NCBI RefSeq assembly: GCF_015550595.1 | Contig: NZ_JADNBB010000013.1 | Location: forward strand, 62,001 to 126,000 | Direction of reading: 5' to 3' | From: Parabacteroides goldsteinii | GTDB lineage: Bacteria; Bacteroidota; Bacteroidia; Bacteroidales; Tannerellaceae | Length of the DNA stretch: 64,000 bases | Shown here: one piece after another, positions 17,396-25,246 of the stretch | Numbering within the stretch: position 1 is the stretch's first letter | Layout: each line of letters opens with the position of its first letter | The notes under the pieces: generated by a model | The model's input: the letters and a program-made list of their open reading frames with translations, nothing else | Told to the model about the DNA's origin: nothing | Database searches by the model: none | Translations under genes and position numbers: made by a program

Positions 17396-17923
17396 ATGCG
17401 AAGAATAAAATATAAAAAGATGGCTATGTTGATTTACTTTCTTATTGTTGTTGTGGGGATTATTGTATTAGTACTTATAACCGGTCTTCTGCTGCCGGGC
17501 GAAAGAGTCGGTTCCCGGCAATGTTTTTATAATGCGTCACCCGAAAAAGTCTATAACGTGCTTATCAACAATGTCGATTATGGTTACCGTAGCGATCTGG
17601 AAGAAGTAATTATCCTTGAAAGCCAGGATGGAATAGAAGTCTGGGACGAGGTCGCCAAAAACGGCTCCGTCATTCGTTTCAAAACTACCCGCAAAGAACC
17701 TTTCTCACTTTATGAATTCGATATTATCAAGGCGAATGGATTTACCGGACATTGGAAAGGAGAACTGGAGGAAACAAGTACAGGCGGTACTCATTTCACA
17801 TCGACCGAAACCATCCGGATGAAAAATCCCTTCCTGAAAGTACTCTCTTACCTCTTTTTCGATCTGGAGAAGTTTATGGATGCCTATCAAAATGATTTGC
17901 GTACAAAGCTTTGTTCGGCATAA
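17396..17923 (+). CDS. Membrane-anchored SRPBCC (START-like) protein
   Basis: 175 residues. One N-terminal membrane helix (about 8-32, MAMLIYFLIVVVGIIVLVLI) precedes an SRPBCC fold: YNASPEKVYNVLINNVDYGYRSDL, VIRFKTTRKEPFSLYEFDI, WKGELEETSTGGTHFTSTETIRM and a final long helix FDLEKFMDAYQNDLRTKL. The fold binds hydrophobic ligands; none can be named here. Single gene with its own promoter and a structured leader, converging on the hydrolase gene at 17953. Confidence 0.78.
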   Translation: MRRIKYKKMAMLIYFLIVVVGIIVLVLITGLLLPGERVGSRQCFYNASPEKVYNVLINNVDYGYRSDLEEVIILESQDGIEVWDEVAKNGSVIRFKTTRKEPFSLYEFDIIKANGFTGHWKGELEETSTGGTHFTSTETIRMKNPFLKVLSYLFFDLEKFMDAYQNDLRTKLCSA

Positions 17924-17944
17924 CTCCAGAGTATGTATAAAAAA

Positions 17945-17965
17945 AGGAGCTCTTAATGAGCTCCT
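17945..17965 (-). terminator. Terminator overlapping the hydrolase stop codon
   Basis: AGGAGCTC/GAGCTCCT (17945-17952 with 17958-17965), 8 perfect pairs with a 5-base loop. The minus strand continues into seven U residues. The stop codon of the gene at 17953 lies within the hairpin. Confidence 0.8.
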
Positions 17966-19002
17966 AAGAATTTGAAAGGCTGAGTGGCCACAAACTGATC
18001 GGCCGTGTTACCGGCATATGTTTTACCATGCAGCAGGTCGAGTTTTTTGACCGGTGCGTTTGCTGAGAAATCCACATCTTTGAAATCTACCCAGAAGATA
18101 TTCGGATAAGTAGTCGACTCAAAGTAATAGACCTTGTTTTTCTGATCGGAAACAGTTCTCCATCGCGTGGATGATATATTCGGTTGATCGGGTGTCGTGA
18201 TACCCAGCGGGACGGATGTGTTGCGGATTACGCTGAATACACTGGCTACCGCCATGCGTGTGTCGTCTACCTTCGGGATGGCATTGATATAGAACGATGC
18301 CCTTACGAAACGATCGGCTGCCCGATTTGTTCCCGGCAGGAAAGTCGTTCCCCCGATATTTTTCCAATAATCATCGAGGGCCAGTTGCTGGTCGAACACC
18401 GGCGAATTGGTCATTACCTGGTACGATTTGTTGTGGTGGATATTCAGTTTCCCATTTACGTATTCGAAGATGGCATTGTCTCCCTCCGTATCGGAGATCG
18501 ACAGATGTAACGTGGCCATACGCGTACCGTCGGGCATCATGTCCGAGACTACTTCGAACGTCCCTTTTTCAACAAAGGCGACTGCTTCGTCTACCGTTGC
18601 AAAATTATCCAGCATGTACTGCACCCAGGCGGCAATGGAAAGTCCCGGTTTTTTGCCGTCCCATTTCGGGTATTCCGACTCAGCCAGCCAGAGCAGGTTG
18701 GCCACTAATCCTTTTTCGTTCATCCCGTCCGTGCTGCAGATATCATAGGCGGAAGTCACCACGCTTCCGTATTTAGAAGTCCATTCAAGTGGATTTTTAC
18801 CTATTTCCCCGTTGCGTTTCATACCCCGCGGAAATATCCAAAGGTTGCTCTGGCTGTCTTCTTTCCAGTCCATCGTGCGGCCTGTCAGCACTGTATTGTC
18901 TTTTCCCTGGTAAACTACTCTCGTACAGGCATCCGATGGATTGAATCCTGCACTTGCAGTAATTGCCAGCAATGCTATTCCCCATTTTTTCATCTCTCTC
19001 AT
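17953..19002 (-). CDS. Choloylglycine hydrolase family (bile salt hydrolase / penicillin V acylase-like)
   Basis: An Ntn-hydrolase cleaving linear amides, plausibly conjugated bile salts in a gut bacterium. After a signal peptide (MKKWGIALLAITASAGF...) the sequence DAC-TRVVY places the nucleophile Cys at about residue 26. Counting Cys as 1, Arg17 and Asp20 in GRTMDW occupy the family's conserved catalytic positions. STDGMNEKGLVANLLWL and MTNSPVFDQQLALDDY carry further conserved Asn/Asp residues. Probably exported to the periplasm and matured by cleavage before Cys. Alternative start at 18993. Substrate preference between bile salts and acylated amines cannot be read from sequence. Confidence 0.88.
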   Translation of the reverse strand: MREMKKWGIALLAITASAGFNPSDACTRVVYQGKDNTVLTGRTMDWKEDSQSNLWIFPRGMKRNGEIGKNPLEWTSKYGSVVTSAYDICSTDGMNEKGLVANLLWLAESEYPKWDGKKPGLSIAAWVQYMLDNFATVDEAVAFVEKGTFEVVSDMMPDGTRMATLHLSISDTEGDNAIFEYVNGKLNIHHNKSYQVMTNSPVFDQQLALDDYWKNIGGTTFLPGTNRAADRFVRASFYINAIPKVDDTRMAVASVFSVIRNTSVPLGITTPDQPNISSTRWRTVSDQKNKVYYFESTTYPNIFWVDFKDVDFSANAPVKKLDLLHGKTYAGNTADQFVATQPFKFLGAH

Positions 19003-19122
19003 AATCTTAATTATAAATATGTTTCTATGATTATATAAGCGATTTGTGTATCGGATTGTTTAAAAAGTAAGGCGGAATCCGCGACTGTCACATATGTTAC
19101 ATTTTAAGATATATATATCCTG

Positions 19123-19130
19123 TATCTTTG
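19123..19130 (+). promoter_or_regulatory. -7 box of the YecH-like gene
   Basis: TATCTTTG, 25 bases before the ATG at 19156; a TTTT run 18 bases upstream may act as -33. Confidence 0.55.
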
Positions 19131-19155
19131 CTTCAAATAATTAAATAATCAGACT

Positions 19156-19389
19156 ATGGAACAGTTACATGCTCATGAAGTCCTTCATATGATGGAAGGC
19201 AACAGTTACTCGGAGGCCTCTTTAAGAGCGGCTATCATTGACCGGTTCGGTGAGACCCGGCGTTTTTATGCCTGCTCGGCAGAATATATGAGTGTCGATG
19301 ACCTGATAGAGTTTCTGAAGGAAAAAGGGAAGTTTATGCCGTTGAATGATGGTTTTACGGTTGATATAACGAAAGTTTGCAATCATTGA
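19156..19389 (+). CDS. YecH-like putative metal-binding protein (DUF2492)
   Basis: 77 residues: HAHEVLHMMEGNSYSEASLRAAIIDRFGETRRFYACSAEYMSVDDLIEFL..KGKF with C-terminal KVCNH. The spaced His residues at the N-terminus, the single Cys in YACSAE and the terminal Cys-Asn-His match the YecH family, proposed to bind metal. Cytoplasmic, single gene with its own promoter. Function unknown. Confidence 0.8.
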   Translation: MEQLHAHEVLHMMEGNSYSEASLRAAIIDRFGETRRFYACSAEYMSVDDLIEFLKEKGKFMPLNDGFTVDITKVCNH

Positions 19390-19430
19390 AAACAGATAAT
19401 TAGCCGGATGCGTAATCGTCCGGTATCTTT

Positions 19431-19462
19431 TTGCCGGTATCTGTCCTTTTGTGTTACCTTTG
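19431..19462 (+). promoter_or_regulatory. Promoter of the DUF5131 gene
   Basis: TTG (19431-19433), 21 bases, TACCTTTG (19455-19462), 19 bases before the ATG at 19482. Confidence 0.65.
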
Positions 19463-19481
19463 CGTATAAATACTTTTTCGG

Positions 19482-20273
19482 ATGCCGACGAATGCTATAA
19501 TAAAAAAATCGAAGATGTGGAACTTGTGGCACGGCTGCCATAAGTTAAGCCAAGGATGTAAGCATTGCTATGTTTACCGGGGTGATGCCAAAAGAAACAT
19601 AGACAGTTCGGTGGTGACGCAAACGAAAAGTTTCGATTTACCCATACAAAAAAAGCGTAACGGCGAATACAAGATTCCTTCGGGAACGTATGTATACACC
19701 TGTTTTACCTCCGATTTCTTTGTCGAGGATGCCGACGGTTGGCGCGCTGAGGCATGGAAAATGATGCGGGAACGGAGTGATCTCGAATTTATGATGATTA
19801 CCAAGCGGATCGACCGTTTTTCTACCTGTATGCCCGACGATTGGGGAGACGGATATGCCAACGTCACGATCTGTTGTACGATCGAGAACCAGGAATGTGC
19901 CGATTACCGCCTGCCTATTTATAAAGCGGCTCCGATCAAGCATAAAATCATTATTTGTGAGCCTTTACTGGGAGCGATAGATCTACGTCCCTATCATATC
20001 GGCGGATGGGTTGAGCAGGTGGTTGTGGGCGGCGAGTCCGGCATTGAAGCCCGTCCATGTGATTTCGATTGGGTGATGGCCTTACACGATGTCTGTATGG
20101 AGAATGGAGTTTCTTTCTGGTTCAAACAGACCGGTGCGAAATTTATCAAAGATGGCGTATTGTATGCAATTAAGCGGCAGTTCCAGCATTCGCAAGCCCG
20201 TAAAGCTGATATAAATATTCCTGAAAAGCCGATACAGGAAGAACTGAAAGAGGTGTACCAGGATATATCCTGA
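19482..20273 (+). CDS. DUF5131 family protein (phage Gp37/Gp68-like)
   Basis: 263 residues. WNLWHGCHKLSQGCKHCYVYR has a cysteine arrangement (C-x6-C-x2-C) like the iron-sulfur site of radical SAM enzymes. It is followed by SFDLPIQKKRNGEYKIPSGTYVYTCFTSDFF, MMITKRIDRF, VTICCTIENQ and VVVGGESG. This is the DUF5131 / Gp37-Gp68 pattern, seen in phage and bacterial genomes, biochemical role unestablished. Ends in a long terminator hairpin that covers its last codons. Stand-alone gene with its own promoter. Confidence 0.82.
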   Translation: MPTNAIIKKSKMWNLWHGCHKLSQGCKHCYVYRGDAKRNIDSSVVTQTKSFDLPIQKKRNGEYKIPSGTYVYTCFTSDFFVEDADGWRAEAWKMMRERSDLEFMMITKRIDRFSTCMPDDWGDGYANVTICCTIENQECADYRLPIYKAAPIKHKIIICEPLLGAIDLRPYHIGGWVEQVVVGGESGIEARPCDFDWVMALHDVCMENGVSFWFKQTGAKFIKDGVLYAIKRQFQHSQARKADINIPEKPIQEELKEVYQDIS

Positions 20274-20288
20274 TACACCTCTTTTTAG
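20251..20288 (+). terminator. Terminator of the DUF5131 gene
   Basis: AGGTGTA (20251-20257) pairs with TACACCT (20274-20280) around the inner stem CAGGAT/ATCCTG, followed by CTTTTT. It begins before the stop codon at 20273. Confidence 0.8.
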
Positions 20289-20312
20289 ATTATAATAAAT
20301 CGATACGGTTGT

Positions 20313-21746
20313 CTATTTGGCAGGATGAATATCCAGCTTCACTGGATGGATCATATTCTCCGGACTTAAGATCGTATCCAGTTGTTCCTTTGTCAGGATG
20401 CCATGATCCAATACCAGTTGATACACGCTTTTACCTGTTTCCAGCGCCTCTTTGGCTATTTTCGTGGAATTTTTATAACCGATAACCGGGTTTAAGGCAG
20501 TCACCACTCCAATACTGTGATGTACTTCTTCGATGCAATGTTCGGCGTTGGCAACTATTCCTTCTACACAAAGGGTACGCAGTGTTTCAAAGCCGTTCAT
20601 AAGCAATTCGGCAGACTCGAAACAGCATTGTGCCATAACCGGCTCCATTGCATTCAGTTCCATTTGTGCAGCTTCGCCGGCCATTGTCACACAAAGCTCG
20701 TTGCCGATCACCTTATAGGCGATCTGGTTCATCACTTCCGGGATAACCGGATTTACTTTTCCCGGCATAATGGAAGAGCCCGGTTGCATAGCCGGCAGAT
20801 TGAACTCGCCTAATCCGCAGCGCGGGCCGCTTGCCAACAGGCGAAGGTCGTTGCATATCTTATTTATTTTGACGGCTACCCGCTTCATGGCTGCGGCATA
20901 ACCTACCAGGCAGGATGTGTCGGAAGTTGCACCAACCAGGTCGGCAGACAGTTTGATATCCCATCCGGTAATTTCGCGCAGGGCTTCGATACATTTTTCT
21001 GCATATCCCGGTTCTGCGCAAATGCCTGTACCGATAGCTGTTGCTCCCATATTGACAGTCAGGAAATCATTTGCAGCATGATCCAGGTGAGCAATTTCAT
21101 CCTGCAGGATACTGGCAAAGCCATTGAATGTTTGCCCCAGGGTCATTGGGACAGCATCTTCCAGTTGAGTACGTCCCATTTTGATGATATGGGCAAATTC
21201 TTCTCCTTTTTTGCGGAAAGAAGCGATCAGCGCTTCCAGATAAGGGAGCAACCGGAGATGTGTGGCATACATACCCAGGTGGATGGCTGTCGGATAGGCG
21301 TCGTTGGTCGATTGCGAACGGTTCACATGATCGTTGGGTGAGCAGTAGGTGTATTCTCCCCGCTGATGTCCCATGATTTCAAGGGCACGGTTGGCTATGA
21401 CTTCGTTGGCGTTCATGTTGGTGGTCGTACCGGCACCTCCCTGGATCATGTCGACCGGGAATTGTTCGTGGTGCTGTCCGTCCAATATTTCGCGGCAAGC
21501 CTGTGTGATGGCGCGGTATTGTTCGTCTGTTAGCAGTTCCAGAGCGTAATTAGCTTCGGCTGCTGCCAATTTAGTGATTGCTAGTCCGTTGATGAATAAC
21601 GGATATTCGTTGAGGTGGAATTTGCTGATGCAGAAATTCTCGATCCCTCTGAGTGTCTGTACGCCGTATAATGCTTCGGCCGGTATTTCCCGGGCACCGA
21701 TCAGATCACTCTCAGTGCGGGTTTTTCCTGTAAATTCAGTATTCAT
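20313..21746 (-). CDS. aspA: Aspartate ammonia-lyase
   Basis: Deaminates L-aspartate to fumarate and ammonia; cytoplasmic homotetramer. 477 residues, the usual length. The fumarase/aspartase signature GSSIMPGKVNPV is present with the catalytic Ser. Other marks are GAREIPAEALYGVQTLRGIENF, QGGAGTTTNMNANEVIANRAL, ARTQLEDAVP-like MGRTQLEDAVPMTLGQ, and HHSIGVVTALNPVIGY near the C-terminus. It lies 28 bases after ansA on the same strand, so asparagine is turned into aspartate and then fumarate, feeding fumarate respiration common in this group. Confidence 0.96.
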   Translation of the reverse strand: MNTEFTGKTRTESDLIGAREIPAEALYGVQTLRGIENFCISKFHLNEYPLFINGLAITKLAAAEANYALELLTDEQYRAITQACREILDGQHHEQFPVDMIQGGAGTTTNMNANEVIANRALEIMGHQRGEYTYCSPNDHVNRSQSTNDAYPTAIHLGMYATHLRLLPYLEALIASFRKKGEEFAHIIKMGRTQLEDAVPMTLGQTFNGFASILQDEIAHLDHAANDFLTVNMGATAIGTGICAEPGYAEKCIEALREITGWDIKLSADLVGATSDTSCLVGYAAAMKRVAVKINKICNDLRLLASGPRCGLGEFNLPAMQPGSSIMPGKVNPVIPEVMNQIAYKVIGNELCVTMAGEAAQMELNAMEPVMAQCCFESAELLMNGFETLRTLCVEGIVANAEHCIEEVHHSIGVVTALNPVIGYKNSTKIAKEALETGKSVYQLVLDHGILTKEQLDTILSPENMIHPVKLDIHPAK

Positions 21747-21774
21747 ATTAATACGTTGTTTTATAATGTTTATA

Positions 21775-22842
21775 TTAATTGCCTGTATAGAAATTTTCCG
21801 GGACGGTTACTTCGCCGATCAGCGAACAATGTATATGTTCCTTTACTTCTTCGGGTGTCAGTCCTTGTCCGAAGAGAAACATAAGTTTGGTGACGGCGCA
21901 TTCTGTCGTACTGTCGAACCCGCTTACCACACCGGCTTCCAAAAGTTTATATCCTGTTTCGTACCGGTGCATCTCTACACTTCCGGCATGGCACTGGGTA
22001 ACGTTTACGATTACGAGTCCCCGGTCTACGGCTTCCTTTAGCATGTTCAGGAACCATTCTTCGGAGGGAGCGTTACCGCTGCCGAAGGTTTCCATAACCA
22101 CTCCTTTCAGATCAGGGATATTTAAAATACTCTCTACTACTTGCGGTGATATTCCCGGAAAGAGTTTGAGGATGGCGATATGGCAATCGAGTTTATAATG
22201 GGGCTTCAACGGCTTTCTGGAAACCGGACGATAGATTTGTGCCATATCGTAATTAATGGAGATACCGGCATGGGCCAGTGCCGGATAATTATAGGATTGG
22301 AAAGCATTGAAATAGTCTGCGTTTATCTTGCTGGAGCGGTTTCCTCGCAATAAGTCGTTTTCGAAGAAAATACAGACTTCGGGAACAACCGGTATATCAT
22401 TTTCTTTGGCAGCTGCTATCTCGATAGCTGTGATCAGGTTTTCCTTGCCATCGGTTCGCAACATGCCTATTGGAACCTGGGAACCGGTAAGGATAACCGG
22501 TTTGTTCAGGTTCTCGAGCATGAAACTTAGGGCGGAGGCTGTGAAGGCCATGGTATCTGTGCCATGTAGAACGACAAAGCCATCGTATGTAGAATAATTC
22601 TCAGCTATTATCCGTACAATTTTTTGCCAGGACTCCGGGCCCATCGCAGAAGAGTCCATAGGCGGGTCAAACTGGATAGAAGAAATGGAGCACTTCACAC
22701 CTTGTAATTCCGGAATATGTTCCAGGAGATGCTGGAAGTTGAAAGCTTCCAGCGTTCCTGTTTCGGGATTTTTGATCATCCCAATGGTTCCTCCTGTATA
22801 TATTAGCAGAATGGACGGTTTATCTTCTTTGCGTATATTCAT
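21775..22842 (-). CDS. ansA: Type I L-asparaginase
   Basis: Hydrolyses asparagine to aspartate. The start is ATG 22842 (MNIRKEDKPSILLIYTGGTIG), since a longer frame would begin inside the -7 box at 22873-22880. First catalytic Thr in YTGGTIG, second set HGTDTMAFTASALSFML, plus LTGSQVPIG and ITAIEIA. No signal peptide, consistent with the cytoplasmic type I enzyme. First gene of an ansA-aspA operon under a strong promoter. Confidence 0.94.
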   Translation of the reverse strand: MNIRKEDKPSILLIYTGGTIGMIKNPETGTLEAFNFQHLLEHIPELQGVKCSISSIQFDPPMDSSAMGPESWQKIVRIIAENYSTYDGFVVLHGTDTMAFTASALSFMLENLNKPVILTGSQVPIGMLRTDGKENLITAIEIAAAKENDIPVVPEVCIFFENDLLRGNRSSKINADYFNAFQSYNYPALAHAGISINYDMAQIYRPVSRKPLKPHYKLDCHIAILKLFPGISPQVVESILNIPDLKGVVMETFGSGNAPSEEWFLNMLKEAVDRGLVIVNVTQCHAGSVEMHRYETGYKLLEAGVVSGFDSTTECAVTKLMFLFGQGLTPEEVKEHIHCSLIGEVTVPENFYTGN

Positions 22843-22872
22843 GTTCGATGCTGTCGCCTTTTGTTTACGCAA

Positions 22873-22902
22873 CAAAGATATGAAATGTCATTTTGAAATC
22901 AA
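22873..22902 (-). promoter_or_regulatory. Promoter of ansA-aspA
   Basis: On the minus strand TTG (22902-22900), 19 bases, TATCTTTG (22880-22873). Fixes the ansA start at 22842. Confidence 0.78.
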
Positions 22903-22985
22903 AAAATGTTTTGATGTATTTAAAATATGTCAATCTTTTTGTTGTATGTGGGGAATATTCTTTTTATTGGTGTTAAAATGATATT

Positions 22986-23615
22986 TCATTCTCTGTATTT
23001 GCATATATCGTCAACGGAGACAACGGTCATGTCATGTTGTATGGCGAAACGGATAATTTCGGGAAGGCGAGCCATTGTTCCGTCTTCGTTTGTCAGTTCA
23101 CAAAGAACGGCTGTATCTCCCAGGCCGGCAAGTTTTACGAGATCTACACTTCCTTCTGTATGCCCTCTTCTTTCCAAGACTCCTTTTTCTCTAGCTTGTA
23201 AGGGGAATACATGGCCCGGATGGGATAAATCTTCAGGTTTTGCTTCCCGGGCGATTGCTGTTTTTATTGTCTGTATTCTGTCGACTGCCGAAACACCGGT
23301 GGTGACACCTTCTTTGGCTTCTATCGAGATCGTGAAGGCTGTCTGGTTTTTACTGGAGTTTTCTTCTACCATCTGAGGCAGACCGAGTGACCGGCATTTC
23401 TCGGGGGTAAGGCAAAGGCAGACGATTCCACTGCATTCACGAATCATCAGGGCCATATCTTTAACCGTCATCTTTTCTGCGGAGTAAATAATATCACCTT
23501 CATTTTCCCTGTTCTCATCATCGACAAGTAAAATGCCTTTTCCTGCCTGTAAATAACTGATTGCTTTTTCTACACGTTCCTTGTAGTCAACTCCGAAATC
23601 TTTAATTGTTTTCAT
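22986..23615 (-). CDS. ribB: 3,4-dihydroxy-2-butanone-4-phosphate synthase
   Basis: Forms the four-carbon unit of riboflavin from ribulose-5-phosphate. About 209 residues from ATG 23615 (MKTIKDFGV); an upstream in-frame TTG at 23621 is less likely. Active-site loop [14 protein letters not shown] with the acidic cluster, [50 protein letters not shown] and [16 protein letters not shown]. No fused GTP cyclohydrolase II domain (RibA), so this is the stand-alone form. Controlled by the FMN riboswitch upstream. Confidence 0.95.
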   Translation of the reverse strand: MKTIKDFGVDYKERVEKAISYLQAGKGILLVDDENRENEGDIIYSAEKMTVKDMALMIRECSGIVCLCLTPEKCRSLGLPQMVEENSSKNQTAFTISIEAKEGVTTGVSAVDRIQTIKTAIAREAKPEDLSHPGHVFPLQAREKGVLERRGHTEGSVDLVKLAGLGDTAVLCELTNEDGTMARLPEIIRFAIQHDMTVVSVDDICKYRE

Positions 23616-23622
23616 TTTCAAA

Positions 23623-23663
23623 CCCTGTTATTAGTTTTTTATAAAGTAAAGTATACAACAGGG
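23623..23663 (-). promoter_or_regulatory. Possible expression-platform hairpin before ribB
   Basis: CCCTGTT (minus, from 23663) pairs with AACAGGG (ending 23623), seven bases before the ribB ATG. The second arm holds the only purine-rich stretch near the start, so the hairpin could hide the ribosome-binding site when FMN is bound. Confidence 0.45.
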
Positions 23664-23739
23664 CTAAGGGGAGTATATGTAACACTTCTCCTACATATAT
23701 ATAATATGTTGGTAGAAATGTCATATAAGTCATACTGTC

Positions 23740-23866
23740 TTCTTCTCTCATCCAGACTTTAACTGTCGGTTCCGGAATTTCACCAGATCAGTCCCCTGTA
23801 ATATATCCAGAGGAGTCGCGGACTGTCACCGCCGGTAGGGAGTCTCACCCTGCCCCGAAGAATACT
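23740..23866 (-). promoter_or_regulatory. FMN riboswitch (RFN element)
   Basis: Read on the minus strand it has the conserved RFN blocks in order: TCTTCGGGGCAGGGTGA near 23864-23848, CTACCGGCGGTGAC, AGTCCGCGA, ACAGGGGACTGATCTGGTGA, AATTCCGG-AACCGACAG and the closing GTCTGGATGAGAGAAG near 23740. It sits 125 bases upstream of ribB on the same strand, as expected for FMN repression of riboflavin synthesis. Confidence 0.95.
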
Positions 23867-23871
23867 GAGTA

Positions 23872-23879
23872 CAAAAATA
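23872..23879 (-). promoter_or_regulatory. -7 box for the riboswitch-ribB transcript
   Basis: TATTTTTG on the minus strand just upstream of the riboswitch; the nearest TTTG lies at 16-base spacing, slightly short. Confidence 0.5.
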
Positions 23880-23931
23880 GCAAGAATTAGTAAAACAAAT
23901 GGAAAAGAACTGGCTAAATAAGGTTTTTTAC

Positions 23932-23939
23932 TACATTTG
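23932..23939 (+). promoter_or_regulatory. -7 box for the small CxxC gene
   Basis: TACATTTG on the plus strand, 23 bases before the ATG at 23963, divergent from the ribB promoter. Confidence 0.55.
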
Positions 23940-23962
23940 TACATATCCGTAAAATCAAATTT

Positions 23963-24151
23963 ATGAAACACCAATGTGTAAAATGCCCTTTGCGGGCGAA
24001 ATATGACCGGGCTCCCCAGTCACTGATAGGAAAATTCTGGCGTTGGCATATTAATTTCTGCCCGGGCTGGAAAGCCTATTTCACTTCATTAAGTCTCGAA
24101 GAGCAGCAGTTTTTACGTGATAAATATAGTTTCAAGAAATACCTTTGGTGA
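23963..24151 (+). CDS. Small conserved hypothetical protein with CxxC
   Basis: 62 residues: CVKCPLRAKYDRAPQSL..FWRWHINFCPGWKAYFTSL. Cys5-x2-Cys8 with a later Cys and His in WHINFCPGW could hold a metal, and the strongly aromatic centre suggests a compact fold. It is preceded by its own -7 box and overlaps nothing but the non-coding lead of the next gene; its stop is 2 bases before ATG 24154. Looks like a conserved Bacteroidales family; function not recognised. Confidence 0.65.
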   Translation: MKHQCVKCPLRAKYDRAPQSLIGKFWRWHINFCPGWKAYFTSLSLEEQQFLRDKYSFKKYLW

Positions 24152-24153
24152 AT

Positions 24154-25203
24154 ATGATTACTGATATCCGTTTGCGAAGTCAGCAGTTGTTGAAACCTGA
24201 GTTCAAAGACCCGAGGGATCTTGTGTCGTGGATGGGAGGCATGCAGGCACAGGATTATCCGCGAGCGAAATGGGCACTTGGTGTCAGGTTGAAATCTGCT
24301 ACGATCCGGGTGGTAGACGAGGCTATCCGGCGAGGGGATATCCTTCGTACTCATGTGATGCGTCCGACATGGCATTTTGTGACTTCTGAGGATATCCGAT
24401 GGATGTTGAAACTGTCGTCGCAACGGATTATAACTGCATGTAACTCATTTGCTAGAAGTAACGGAATAGACATACCGGAAAGCCTGTATACAAAGGCTAA
24501 TGACCATTTCTGTAAGATACTGGAAGGAAATAACCATCTTACCAAACAGGAATTGGGAGATGAAATGGTAAAGGCCGGTATTATTCCCGATCCTGCCGCG
24601 GTGGGCTATCTGATAACGAGGGCCGAGCAGGAAGGGATTATTTGCAGTGGTAATGACAAAGAGGGCAAATTTACCCATGCATTATTGGAAGAACGTGCAC
24701 CTATGGCAAAAGAGTTACCGCGGGAGGAAGCGCTGGCTTTATTAGCCAGGAAATATTTCAGGAGCCATTCGCCTGCTACTCTGGATGATTTTGTGTGGTG
24801 GTCCGGATTGTCGCTCACTGAAGCCCGCCAGGCTGTGGCATTGATCGACTCGGAATTGGTTGAGGATAAATTCGCTTCTCAAAGCTTTTTTGTTCATCAA
24901 CAGTGGAAAAAAAGGATGAGAAGCTGTGACGTGTTACATTTCTTACCGCCTTATGATGAATATCTGATCAGCTATAAGGATCGTACAGCAGCAATGGATA
25001 AGGAGCATCATCCTAAAGCTTTTAATAACTTTGGTATATTTTATCCGGTCATCTTGCACAATGGAAGAATTGTCGGAAACTGGAAAAAGATGGTAAAGCG
25101 GGGAGATATCCTCATTGAAACTTCTTTCTTCGAAGAATACCGGAAGCCGGATAATGAGCAGATTGAAAAGGCAGCCGACAGATACAAACGTTTTATATTT
25201 TGA
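24154..25203 (+). CDS. AlkZ/YcaQ-like winged-helix DNA glycosylase family protein (HTH_42)
   Basis: 349 residues. The family's catalytic Q-x-Q motif appears as WMGGMQAQDYPRAKWALGVR near residue 29. Further marks are RTHVMRPTWHFV, a winged-helix region, FWWSGLSLTEAR-like DFVWWSGLSLTEAR, HFLPPYDEYLISYKDR and the C-terminal NGRIVGNWKKMVKRGD. Characterised AlkZ enzymes unhook interstrand crosslinks or remove alkylated bases; the QMQ/QxQ clade acts on broad alkyl lesions. ATG 24154 is taken as start. The MBL-fold gene follows closely and may be co-expressed. Confidence 0.82.
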   Translation: MITDIRLRSQQLLKPEFKDPRDLVSWMGGMQAQDYPRAKWALGVRLKSATIRVVDEAIRRGDILRTHVMRPTWHFVTSEDIRWMLKLSSQRIITACNSFARSNGIDIPESLYTKANDHFCKILEGNNHLTKQELGDEMVKAGIIPDPAAVGYLITRAEQEGIICSGNDKEGKFTHALLEERAPMAKELPREEALALLARKYFRSHSPATLDDFVWWSGLSLTEARQAVALIDSELVEDKFASQSFFVHQQWKKRMRSCDVLHFLPPYDEYLISYKDRTAAMDKEHHPKAFNNFGIFYPVILHNGRIVGNWKKMVKRGDILIETSFFEEYRKPDNEQIEKAADRYKRFIF

Positions 25204-25246
25204 ATATAGAAAGATTGAAAATAAAGTAGTAACGAATAATCGGGTG

